A stretch of DNA of 64,000 nt from contig JAJTYM010000011.1 of assembly GCA_021463345.1 (NCBI GenBank), positions 16,275 through 80,274 on the forward strand. The letters are read 5' to 3'. Position 1 is the first letter of the stretch, and the number at the start of each line of letters is the position of its first letter. The stretch is from Pseudobdellovibrionaceae bacterium (GTDB lineage Bacteria > Bdellovibrionota > Bdellovibrionia > Bdellovibrionales > JAMPXM01). The position numbers and the translations under genes are program-made. This document shows positions 35,254-43,314 of this stretch, piece after piece. A model generated the notes under the pieces. The model did no database searches, was not told where the DNA came from, and saw nothing but the letters and a program-made list of their open reading frames with translations.

Positions 35254-37324
35254 TTCCCCAGCGACCAGGATCGCGCTCACGCTCCTCACGGCCGCTGGCT
35301 TCGCCTCGTGCGATGGGCGCCGAACCTCGAACGCCGAGGAAGCGACCTTCATCGTCGAAACCATCGACGCGAGCCTGAAGGAAACCCGTCAAACCGACGC
35401 CGACACGCGCACCGAACAGAAACTGTTCCAATTCAGCGCCTGCCTGCTCGACGCGGTCGCGCGGGCCCCGATCGCCCGCACCCGTTTCCAGGTGAGCGAC
35501 GGCAAGACGGCCAAAGAGATCCCCACCGACAACGGCGGCTGCCTCCTCTGGGAGGAAAAACACCGCGTCTCCGGTCTCGAGCCCGAGCGCCTGCTCCGGA
35601 TCGAGCGCATTTTCACGGCCGTCGAAGGTTTCTCCGGCACGGTGAAGACGGAGCTGGCTTTCAACCCGTGGGCCGGCGAGCTCGTCGATATCCGCAAGCT
35701 CAAGGAATTGCCCGAAGGCCTCGAAACCGGGCGCCATATGTTGACGTTCGAGTCCGATCTGCAGGGCCTTGCCAACGCCTCCCCCAACATGACGACGGTC
35801 GCCAATGTCTTCCTGAAAGACATCTCGCTCGAGTTCATCGAGCACGATAAAAGCGCGAGCGAGATCACCCCCCTCATGACGCTGAAAACGGCCCAGCTCT
35901 TCCGCCTGCGCATGTCCCCTGGCTTCATCGTCCGCAACTACAAAAACGAAACCGTGAACATCGACCCCAGGGGCGGCTCGCTCAACGTCTGGATCGTGCT
36001 CACGAAAAAAGACCCGACCCGCCACGAGATCGACGGGGAAGACGTCGTCGCCGAGTACCAAGGGCCCATCAAGGTCCTGCACGACGGCACGGTGGCCCAA
36101 AACATCCACCTGCGCATCCACGACACCGCGGGCGTGCTCAGCCGCAACCACGTGCTCGTCGCCGTCGAACCGCAGGGCAAGATGGCGCTGCACGCGAAAT
36201 CCGGCTTCTTCACCGGCTTCATCTCGCCCTTGCTCGGCAACGACGCGGGCGTCGCGCTCGTGCCGGTCGAAAACGACGTGGTGGCGAAACTCGCCCGGAC
36301 GATCGATTCGGCCCTCCCCGCGGCGCGCTCCTCGATACCGGCGCTGCGCGCGCTCCAAAAGTACTCGGGCCTGCAGCCCGAGACCAGCAACCCCGGCAAA
36401 ATCCTCTTGTCCGCCAGGACATCCACCGACGACAAGCAGCCGAAACACCTGCTCAGGAGCTACTGCTCGGAACTGTACACGAAAGACCTCGTCGTGCACG
36501 TGCCGCGCGAAGGTCTCGCGAAAATCATCAACATCATCGACAGGGACGGCATGAAGTGGGTCAACGTGCTCGCGTCGTGCCTGAGGGATCCCCGCGAATT
36601 CGTGCGCATCGACGCGCGCGACTTCGTCGAAGCCGTGCACGGCAAGCCCGAACACGTGAAGGATTCCACGAGCGTCCAGTACATCTCGGTCGGCCGCGCC
36701 GTCGGTTTTTCCCGAACGCGGTCTCGCTCGGAAACGGCGTCGGCCTCGGTGAGCGGGGGCGTTTCCGCCGACTCCGGCATCGGCTGGCAGGCTCCGAAGC
36801 TCCCGGGCCCGATCTTCGGGAGCGAACCGAGCGCGGGCCTGGGATTCAAGATCGCCGCCGGCGCGGACTGGAACATCGCCGTCGCGAGGAACAGGTCGTC
36901 GTCGACCAGCGTCTCCACCGGCGTTTCCGAAGGCCACCAGTTCACGGTCGCCACCGACGCGTACGCGATCGACGCCACGGTCCGGCGCTGCGCGATCATC
37001 AGCGCCACCGTCGGCGGCGGGAAAAAGGGCTTTTTCGCCTGCGAGGACGGGACCCATCGCCGCCGCTTCAGCGAAACGTACTACCTGATCAACCACGGTA
37101 TCGCGAGCTCTCCGTTCTCGGACGAAAGCTCCATCAACAACACGCGCTGGCGCCTCACCATCCGCGGCGACAAGATGTACAAGGCGTTCGAGGACCTGAT
37201 GACCAAGGGGAACACCGTCCTCGAATTCTCGAAGCTCACGGCGACCATCGACGGCAAGACGAAGCTCTTGCCCGATTTCCGGGTGACTCAGGAGTTCCCA
37301 GGCGCCGTTCTGCCCGAGCGTTGA
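35240..37324 (+). CDS. Large lipoprotein with Ser/Thr-rich amphipathic strands, unknown family
   Basis: The 694-residue product has a lipoprotein signal (A-G-F-A-S-C, Cys 24). The N-terminal part (30-345) looks like several beta domains; 346-470 is mixed. Residues about 490-512 and 546-566 alternate Ser/Thr with small or charged residues (R-S-R-S-E-T-A-S-A-S-V-S; S-S-S-T-S-V-S-T), separated by a Gly/Pro-rich stretch. This resembles amphipathic hairpins of pore-forming or surface-inserting proteins. C584 and C601 could form a disulphide. No enzyme motif is visible. It overlaps the porin-like gene by 14 bp, implying a joint outer-membrane assembly. Confidence 0.7.
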   Translation: MTFSDSPATRIALTLLTAAGFASCDGRRTSNAEEATFIVETIDASLKETRQTDADTRTEQKLFQFSACLLDAVARAPIARTRFQVSDGKTAKEIPTDNGGCLLWEEKHRVSGLEPERLLRIERIFTAVEGFSGTVKTELAFNPWAGELVDIRKLKELPEGLETGRHMLTFESDLQGLANASPNMTTVANVFLKDISLEFIEHDKSASEITPLMTLKTAQLFRLRMSPGFIVRNYKNETVNIDPRGGSLNVWIVLTKKDPTRHEIDGEDVVAEYQGPIKVLHDGTVAQNIHLRIHDTAGVLSRNHVLVAVEPQGKMALHAKSGFFTGFISPLLGNDAGVALVPVENDVVAKLARTIDSALPAARSSIPALRALQKYSGLQPETSNPGKILLSARTSTDDKQPKHLLRSYCSELYTKDLVVHVPREGLAKIINIIDRDGMKWVNVLASCLRDPREFVRIDARDFVEAVHGKPEHVKDSTSVQYISVGRAVGFSRTRSRSETASASVSGGVSADSGIGWQAPKLPGPIFGSEPSAGLGFKIAAGADWNIAVARNRSSSTSVSTGVSEGHQFTVATDAYAIDATVRRCAIISATVGGGKKGFFACEDGTHRRRFSETYYLINHGIASSPFSDESSINNTRWRLTIRGDKMYKAFEDLMTKGNTVLEFSKLTATIDGKTKLLPDFRVTQEFPGAVLPER

Positions 37325-37343
37325 CCAACGACCGGCGCCGTCG

Positions 37344-38612
37344 TCACGCCTGTGCCGGCGACGCCCGGCCTTCCTGGTCCTTCGCGCTCCATGGCGCGAC
37401 TTTCCAGAGCAAAAGCATGCCGGGGACCGCGGCCACGGCGCAGAACGCGAAGAACGCGTACCAACCGATCTTCTCCGCGAGCACGCCGGTGCCGCTGGCG
37501 AAGATCACGCGCGGAACGCCCATCAAACTCGACAGCAACGCGTACTGCGTCGCCGTGAACTCGCGGTTGGTCAAGCGCGCCATGAACGCCGAATAAGCGG
37601 ACGTGCCCATGCCGGCCGTCAGGTTCTCGAAGACGATCACGGCGATCAACACGCTCCGCACGGGCCCCGCCTGCGCCAGGACGGCGAAACCGAACGTCGA
37701 AACCGCCTGCAGGACGCCGAAAACCCAGAGCGAACGATTGATGCCCATGCGGAAAATCAACGCGCCTCCGACCAAAGTGCCGACCGGCATCGCCCAGATC
37801 CCGATCGCCTTGACGACGACGGCGATCTCGGTCCACGTGAAGCCAACCCCGGCCGCGTCCTTCAAGCCGCCCTTCAGGAAAGGGATCATCATCTCCGAAG
37901 CGAGGATGTCCCCGACCTTGTACAAGAGGATGAAAGCCAGGACGGTGAGCACGCCTCGACGGCCGAAGAAGTCCTTGAGCGGACCGACGACGGCTTCGGC
38001 GAGCGATTTGGGTTCACGCGCGACCTTGGGTTCGGGGGCGAGCAACGCCGTAACGGCGCCGACGACGATCGTGCTGCCGACGATCAGGTAGATGTATTTC
38101 CAGGGCAGGTAATCGGCCATGGCGAGAGCCGCGAAACTCGAAACCCGCATGGCGACCAGGTAGCCGTTGATGAAGACCGACGTCCCGAAACCGAGCTCGG
38201 CGTCTTCGAGGATCTCCCTTCGGTAAGCGTCGAGGACGATGTCCTGGGTCGCCGAGAAAAAGGCGATCGCCAGGGCGGCCGCGGCGACGGCCGACGTCTG
38301 CGCCACCGGATCGAGCGACGCGAGAAAGGCCGTCGAGGCGATCAGACCCATCTGTGATCCGAGGATCCAGGTCCTCCGGCGCCCGAACCCCCTGATGGAG
38401 AACCGATCGGTGAAAGGCGCCCAGAGGAATTTGATCGTGTACGGCAGGCCGACAAGCGAAAAAAGCCCGATCGTGCCGAGATCCACTCCGGCATCCGTCA
38501 TCCACGCCTTGAGCGTTCCGCCCGTGAGCGCGAGCGGCAAACCCGATGACATGCCCATGACGAGCAGGACCAGCATCCGCCAACTGAACATCTGCTTGAA
38601 AACGGTCGACAT
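37344..38612 (-). CDS. ampG: AmpG-like muropeptide MFS permease
   Basis: The 422-residue protein has about twelve membrane helices with the AmpG pattern: S-S-G-L-P-L-A-L-T-G-G-T-L-K-A-W-M early, L-P-Y-T-I-K-F-L-W-A-P near 57-67, G-F-G-R-R-R-T-W near 75, and F-S-A-T-Q-D-I-V-L-D-A-Y-R near 118-130. AmpG imports anhydro-muropeptides for cell-wall recycling and beta-lactamase signalling. The start at 38612 gives the usual short N-terminus; the frame extending to 39056 overlaps the next gene and is rejected. Confidence 0.92.
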   Translation of the reverse strand: MSTVFKQMFSWRMLVLLVMGMSSGLPLALTGGTLKAWMTDAGVDLGTIGLFSLVGLPYTIKFLWAPFTDRFSIRGFGRRRTWILGSQMGLIASTAFLASLDPVAQTSAVAAAALAIAFFSATQDIVLDAYRREILEDAELGFGTSVFINGYLVAMRVSSFAALAMADYLPWKYIYLIVGSTIVVGAVTALLAPEPKVAREPKSLAEAVVGPLKDFFGRRGVLTVLAFILLYKVGDILASEMMIPFLKGGLKDAAGVGFTWTEIAVVVKAIGIWAMPVGTLVGGALIFRMGINRSLWVFGVLQAVSTFGFAVLAQAGPVRSVLIAVIVFENLTAGMGTSAYSAFMARLTNREFTATQYALLSSLMGVPRVIFASGTGVLAEKIGWYAFFAFCAVAAVPGMLLLWKVAPWSAKDQEGRASPAQA

Positions 38613-38817
38613 GACCCAGCTTAAATAGAATCGCGGATTTTTCCACGCGAATTCCGCCGGCCTGGAGCGCCCCGCGGCCCCGCAAAAGTGTACGTTCGTC
38701 AAATGGATCTCAACAGGACCGCGAAGACCACGCTTCGGCGAAAGACTAGGATGTCGAACGGCGCTGAGGATCAGGCCGGCGACCCCATCCCCATCCGATC
38801 CAATGGAGGACTCAAGC

Positions 38818-39204
38818 ATGGATACCGACAACCGCACCGCCAGCGACCGCCACGAGATGGCCGACGGCTCCGACACCTCGACCTTCGACGACATGAGCCC
38901 GCACGAATCGAACCGATACGGCTCAGGGTCGGGCTCCCCAGTCGACGCGATACCCCGAGCTTTCACGCAAATGGTCGACCAAGCGATCCAGAGCCTCCAA
39001 CCGAAGATCCACGACGCGGTCAGCGGACTGGCCGAACGCGCGGTGCGCCTGTCCAATCAAGCCGCGCGCGACGTCGCCGCCAAAGTGCGCGACAACCCGT
39101 GGTACATGGTCGGCGGCGCCGTTCTCCTCTTCGTCGGGCTCGGTTTGGCTTTCGGGCTCGAAGAGCGCCGCGACCGCCGCCTGACGGCGCGGGCCCGGAT
39201 TTGA
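38818..39204 (+). CDS. ElaB/YqjD/DUF883-like membrane-anchored protein
   Basis: The 128-residue product has a polar, disordered first 50 residues, an amphipathic helix (about 55-95) and a C-terminal membrane segment in the context V-R-D-N-P-W-Y-M-V-G-G-A, as in the ElaB/YqjD family. Those proteins tether ribosomes to the membrane in stationary phase in E. coli. GGAGGA lies 7 bases before the ATG at 38818, which decides the start over an ATG five codons upstream. Confidence 0.78.
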   Translation: MDTDNRTASDRHEMADGSDTSTFDDMSPHESNRYGSGSGSPVDAIPRAFTQMVDQAIQSLQPKIHDAVSGLAERAVRLSNQAARDVAAKVRDNPWYMVGGAVLLFVGLGLAFGLEERRDRRLTARARI

Positions 39205-39264
39205 CCCGCGCCGGCCTTGCCGTCCGCTGAGGCCTCGGTTATTCCTGATGGAACTGGAGCCTCT

Positions 39265-39750
39265 ATGACGTTCATCCGCCGTTTCATCGCCGCAGCCGCC
39301 TGCCTCGCCTCGCTCAACGCCTGCTCGACCGGTCCAAAGCTCGCGACCCCGCTCAACAGCGGCTACGACAAGATCACGATCGCTCGCGCCGACGGCCCCG
39401 AAACCGACGTCGAGCCGATCAAACCCGAATTCATCAGCGAGATCCGAAAAACAGCGGACGTTTACACGGTGATCGAGGTCTACCAGGCGAAGAACGGTCA
39501 GGTGAACGCGCTCGCCGACCAAGTCGTCGCCGGGTTCCGCCGGATGTCGGGTCGGGTGCCGGGCCTGGTCTCCTTCAACGTCCTCAAGGGGGCCGACCGT
39601 CGCGTGCTCAACTACGCCCAGTTCGAGAACAAAGCGGCCTTCGAAGCCTGGAAAGCCGGCGCCGCGTTCAAACAGAGCCGCGAAGCGGTGAAGCCGTTCG
39701 CGATGAACGTCGAGGATGAGCGCTTCGATGTCGTCTACATCCAGCAGTGA
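39265..39750 (+). CDS. Lipoprotein with ABM (antibiotic biosynthesis monooxygenase) domain
   Basis: The 161-residue protein has a lipoprotein signal (A-S-L-N-A-C, Cys 20). A single dimeric-ferredoxin-like ABM domain follows: V-Y-T-V-I-E-V-Y near 66-73, V-P-G-L-V-S-F-N-V, and Y-A-Q-F-E-N-K-A-A-F-E-A-W. Cytoplasmic relatives degrade haem or oxidise quinones; an exported lipid-anchored version is uncommon. GGAG precedes the ATG. It lies ahead of an ATM1-type exporter on the same strand, 170 bp away. Confidence 0.82.
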   Translation: MTFIRRFIAAAACLASLNACSTGPKLATPLNSGYDKITIARADGPETDVEPIKPEFISEIRKTADVYTVIEVYQAKNGQVNALADQVVAGFRRMSGRVPGLVSFNVLKGADRRVLNYAQFENKAAFEAWKAGAAFKQSREAVKPFAMNVEDERFDVVYIQQ

Positions 39751-39922
39751 CGCGATGTCTTCCGGTTCCGCGGGCTCTCCAAAGCGGGGCCGTCGGCGGC
39801 TCGCGGAGCCGGCCTTTCGAAGTCGTGAGCCCCTTCGCGACCGCTCGCTCGTCTGAATCCGGCTCGCGCCCGCCCGCCAAGATAAGGTAGTCTCGAGGCT
39901 TCCAGGGCGAAGGAGGATCTTT

Positions 39923-41764
39923 TTGGCGACACCTGTATTCGACGCGGCCCGCGAGGGCATCGGCTCCGGCCGCAGCCACTGGCAGACGGTCCGACAGCTC
40001 GCCCTCCACCTCTGGCCGGCCGAACGGATCGATCTCAAAATCCGCGTGCTGGCGGCGATGGCGTGCCTGGCGGCGGCCAAAGTGATCGGCGTTTACACCC
40101 CGTTCCTCTACAAACGAGCCGTCGACGCCCTCTCTCCCGAACAACGGATCCTCGCCGTGCCGTTCGCCCTGGTCATCGCCTACGGAGCGACTCGAGTCCT
40201 GTCACAGGCCTTCGGCGAATTGCGCGACTATCTCTTCGCGAAGGTCTCCCAACACGCCCAAAGGGCGGTTGGCCTGGAGACCTTCCGCCACCTTCACGCG
40301 CTTTCGCTCGCCTTCCACCTCGAGCGCCAGACCGGTGGCCTCTCGCGCGTCATCGAACGCGGCGTGAAAGGCATACAGTTCGTCTTGAGCTTCATGCTCT
40401 TCAACATCCTGCCGACGTTGCTCGAAATCGCGCTCGTCACCGGCATCCTCGCCTGGAACTTCGGCTGGCCGTTCGCCGCCGTCACGTTCGTGACCGTCTC
40501 CCTTTACATCGTGTTTTCCATCGTCGTCACCGATTGGCGCTTGCAGTACCGCCGGCGCATGAACCAGCAGGACGCCGACGCGAACAACAAAGCCGTCGAC
40601 AGCCTCCTGAACTTCGAGACCGTGAAGTATTTCGGCAATGAAAAGCACGAATTCGAGCGTTACGACGCCGCGCTCGCCGGCTACGAGCGCGAGGCCGTGC
40701 GCAGCCAATCGACCTTGTCGCTCCTGAACATCGGCCAGGGCGTGATCATCGGCATCGGCCTGATACTCGTCATGTGGCTCGCCGCCGACGGCGTCGTCGC
40801 GCGCGAGCTCACGGTCGGCGATTTCGTGCTCGTCAACACGTACTTGATCCAGCTTTTCCTGCCGCTCAACTTCCTCGGTTTCGTCTACCGCGAGATGAAG
40901 CAGGGGCTCGTCGATATGGACAAAATGTTCGAGCTGACGGCCATACACCCGGCGATCGAAGACAAGCCCGGAGCCGTGGAGCTCTCGATCCGCGGCGGCG
41001 AAGTGGAATTCGCCGACGTTTCGTTCGCCTACCGACCCGACCGGCCGATCCTGAAAGGCGTCTCTTTCAAGGCCCCTCCGGGGAGGACGATCGCCATCGT
41101 GGGCCCCTCGGGCGCCGGGAAATCGACCATCTCGAGGCTCTTGTTCCGGTTCTACGACGTCACGAGCGGCGCGATCCTCATCGACGGCCAGGACATACGC
41201 GACGTGAAACAGGACTCGCTCAGGGCCGCGATCGGCATCGTGCCCCAGGACACGGTCCTGTTCAACGACACGATCGGCTACAACATCCGTTACGGACGGC
41301 CCGCGGCGACCGAGGAAGAGGTGCGCGAAGCGGCGCGGCTCGCGCGGATAGAGGATTTCACGCGTTCTCTGCCGGAGGCGTTCGAGACCCGCGTGGGCGA
41401 GCGCGGCCTCAAGCTCTCGGGCGGAGAGAAGCAACGGGTCGCCATCGCGCGTACGATCCTCAAGCGCCCCGCGGTCCTGCTCTTCGACGAAGCGACGTCC
41501 GCCCTCGACTCACGCACGGAAAAGGAGATCCAGGCTTCGCTGCGCGAGGTCTCGGCCGATCGAACGACGCTCGTCATCGCTCACCGTCTTTCGACCGTCG
41601 TCGACGCCGACGAGATCCTGGTTCTGAAAGACGGCCGCATCGTCGAACGCGGCCAGCACCACGATCTCCTCCGGAGCGGCGGCGAGTACGCGCAGATGTG
41701 GCGGCGTCAACAGGAAGCCGAGGAGGCTGAAACGAAACTCAAAGCGGCTCTCGCGGAATCCTGA
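39923..41764 (+). CDS. ATM1/HMT1-type ABC exporter
   Basis: The 613-residue half-transporter has an N-terminal six-helix membrane domain (about 40-320). The nucleotide-binding domain has Walker A G-P-S-G-A-G-K-S-T (about 393-401), signature L-S-G-G-E-K-Q-R, Walker B V-L-L-F-D-E-A-T and H-loop I-A-H-R. The membrane region V-D-S-L-L-N-F-E-T-V-K-Y-F-G-N-E is the ATM1 subfamily hallmark. Relatives export glutathione derivatives, persulphides or metal-thiol complexes; HMT1-type members move phytochelatins. The start is TTG with a perfect AGGAGGATC site. A terminator follows. Confidence 0.92.
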   Translation: MATPVFDAAREGIGSGRSHWQTVRQLALHLWPAERIDLKIRVLAAMACLAAAKVIGVYTPFLYKRAVDALSPEQRILAVPFALVIAYGATRVLSQAFGELRDYLFAKVSQHAQRAVGLETFRHLHALSLAFHLERQTGGLSRVIERGVKGIQFVLSFMLFNILPTLLEIALVTGILAWNFGWPFAAVTFVTVSLYIVFSIVVTDWRLQYRRRMNQQDADANNKAVDSLLNFETVKYFGNEKHEFERYDAALAGYEREAVRSQSTLSLLNIGQGVIIGIGLILVMWLAADGVVARELTVGDFVLVNTYLIQLFLPLNFLGFVYREMKQGLVDMDKMFELTAIHPAIEDKPGAVELSIRGGEVEFADVSFAYRPDRPILKGVSFKAPPGRTIAIVGPSGAGKSTISRLLFRFYDVTSGAILIDGQDIRDVKQDSLRAAIGIVPQDTVLFNDTIGYNIRYGRPAATEEEVREAARLARIEDFTRSLPEAFETRVGERGLKLSGGEKQRVAIARTILKRPAVLLFDEATSALDSRTEKEIQASLREVSADRTTLVIAHRLSTVVDADEILVLKDGRIVERGQHHDLLRSGGEYAQMWRRQQEAEEAETKLKAALAES

Positions 41765-41787
41765 CGACCCGCGCGCGGGGGCGGGAA

Positions 41788-41819
41788 CCCGAGTCGGCGG
41801 GCCGAGCGGGCGTTTTTTT
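41788..41819 (+). terminator. Intrinsic terminator after the ATM1-type exporter
   Basis: A GC-rich stem (CCCG..TCGG with CCGA.CGGG, one bulge, CGGG loop) ends in a run of seven T at 41813-41819, 24 bases after the stop. Confidence 0.7.
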
Positions 41820-43152
41820 AATTCTCGATTTCGAGCTCGACCCGTCTGTTCCGCTGGCGGCCCTGATAATTCCCGTTATCCGCTATGGGTTGGGTTTCGC
41901 CGAAACCGACCGCCTGCGTGCTGGCGGGCGACAGGTCCGGATACTTCCGCAGCAAGTATTGCTTCACGGTGTTCGCGCGACGCTCGCTCAGATTCTGATT
42001 GTATTCCTCGCTGCCGATCGAATCCGTATGCCCTTTGACGACGATCGACCGGATCGTCGATCGATCGATGCTGTCGAAGAAATCGTCGATTTCGGGTATG
42101 TCGTTGTTCCTCAGCCTGTCCGAGTCCGTGTCGAACAGGATGTTGGCGTTCAACGATATTTTTTTCGGCGCGGGAGCGGGAGCCGATGCGGCGGGCTCCG
42201 TGGCGGCCGGGACCGGCCGGTCGTCGTCGCAGAAGGGCCCGAACGCCCAGTTCACCCCCATGTAGACCCGCGCCTCCGGGCTGCCGACGGCCGAGGCCAA
42301 CTGAGTCCCCCCGCCCATATGGAACGCCACCGACTGGCTCAGGTCTTTCTTGAAACCAAGCTGCCATTCCAAGGTATCCAGGTTCTTAGACGACGCTTGG
42401 TTCGACGTGGACACGAACTGCGAACCGAAGACTTCGAACACGAATTTCACGTCCCAAGAGCTCACGAAATAGCTGCTGGCCACGGAGTAAATCCACTGGT
42501 CCCCGAGGGGCTCAAACGGCATGTTCGGAACGGCGTCCCCTTGATTTCGCCAACGGTAACCGAGGTTGACCGCGGACGCCAACTGGGCGTTCCAGGACTT
42601 GTCCATGACGAACTCGAGATTGACCGTCGGTTTGGAGCCCTTGCCGGCGAAGGGGTTGTTCTTGATGAGGTTCTGGTTCATGCTCAGGACGCCCGCGATG
42701 CCACCTTGATCGTCGCCGGACATCCTGTACTTCACGTTGCCGCGGATCTCCGTGATCCCCTCGCTCTCGTAATTCACGTTCGCGTGCACGTCATTCAGGT
42801 TCTGTTTAAGGACGGACGGGATGCTGACGCCGAAATCCAGATTGTCGCTCAAACCCAAGCCCAAGCTGAGATCGCCCCCCCAAACGCTGTCATTTGGTTT
42901 GTCGCCGGCCCGGTACGTTTTCCCGTTGGCGTCGACGTAATCACGATTGAAGGTGATGATGTTCTTGGAGCGGTTCACGAAGAAACCCATGTTGAGATAA
43001 CACGGCTTCAGGGTTTCGGACGAGTGGACGGTGATGAAGTCCAAGCCCGAAGTCGTCGGGTTAAACGTCTGGAAATCGGTTCCGCAGACATTGGCACGCG
43101 AGGGTGAAGCCATCAGGGCGACGCCGGCGAACAGCAGCAGCTTTCTCATCAT
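41818..43152 (-). CDS. OmpA-family outer-membrane protein
   Basis: The 444-residue protein has a signal peptide (to about 20). An N-terminal beta-barrel of about 290 residues is rich in alternating strands (D-L-S-L-G-L-G-L, V-Y-M-G-V-N-W-A-F-G). A Pro/Ala linker near 305-320 leads to the C-terminal OmpA peptidoglycan-binding domain: N-I-L-F-D-T-D-S-D, V-K-G-H-T-D-S-I-G-S, N-Q-N-L-S-E-R-R-A, V-G-F-G-E-T-Q-P and R-N-R-R-V-E-L. It links outer membrane to cell wall. Two Cys (in V-C-G-T-D-F and K-P-C-Y) could form a disulphide near the N-terminus. Confidence 0.92.
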   Translation of the reverse strand: MMRKLLLFAGVALMASPSRANVCGTDFQTFNPTTSGLDFITVHSSETLKPCYLNMGFFVNRSKNIITFNRDYVDANGKTYRAGDKPNDSVWGGDLSLGLGLSDNLDFGVSIPSVLKQNLNDVHANVNYESEGITEIRGNVKYRMSGDDQGGIAGVLSMNQNLIKNNPFAGKGSKPTVNLEFVMDKSWNAQLASAVNLGYRWRNQGDAVPNMPFEPLGDQWIYSVASSYFVSSWDVKFVFEVFGSQFVSTSNQASSKNLDTLEWQLGFKKDLSQSVAFHMGGGTQLASAVGSPEARVYMGVNWAFGPFCDDDRPVPAATEPAASAPAPAPKKISLNANILFDTDSDRLRNNDIPEIDDFFDSIDRSTIRSIVVKGHTDSIGSEEYNQNLSERRANTVKQYLLRKYPDLSPASTQAVGFGETQPIADNGNYQGRQRNRRVELEIEN

Positions 43153-43210
43153 GAGCCCATGATAGCTTTTAAAGTTTATCGCCGTGACAATATTTTTCTA
43201 TAACTGGACT

Positions 43211-43300
43211 CCGGCTCCGCGCGGGCGGTGGAGCCGGACGGAGGTCGCCCGCGGGCGCCGCCGTCAACCGGCGGCCCCGCCCGGACGAGGGGCGGGCCCA
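43211..43300. repeat. Cluster of GC-rich hairpins
   Basis: In the 162-bp gap between the VWA and OmpA genes, CCGGCTCC/GGAGCCGG (43211-43218/43230-43237) and GCCGCCG/CGGCGGC (43257-43263/43269-43275) form separate stems, and a CCGCCC/GGGCGG pair follows near 43280-43295. They lie just beyond the stop of the VWA gene (43315) and before the OmpA start; probably terminator or mRNA-end structure. Confidence 0.5.
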
Positions 43301-43314
43301 CGCGGCGACCGCGG

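Noticed and set aside
35216..37096. Long minus-strand frame (626 codons) opposite the large lipoprotein gene
   Set aside because: Composition-driven shadow with no signal, domain or start; the plus-strand frame has a lipobox and coupled start.
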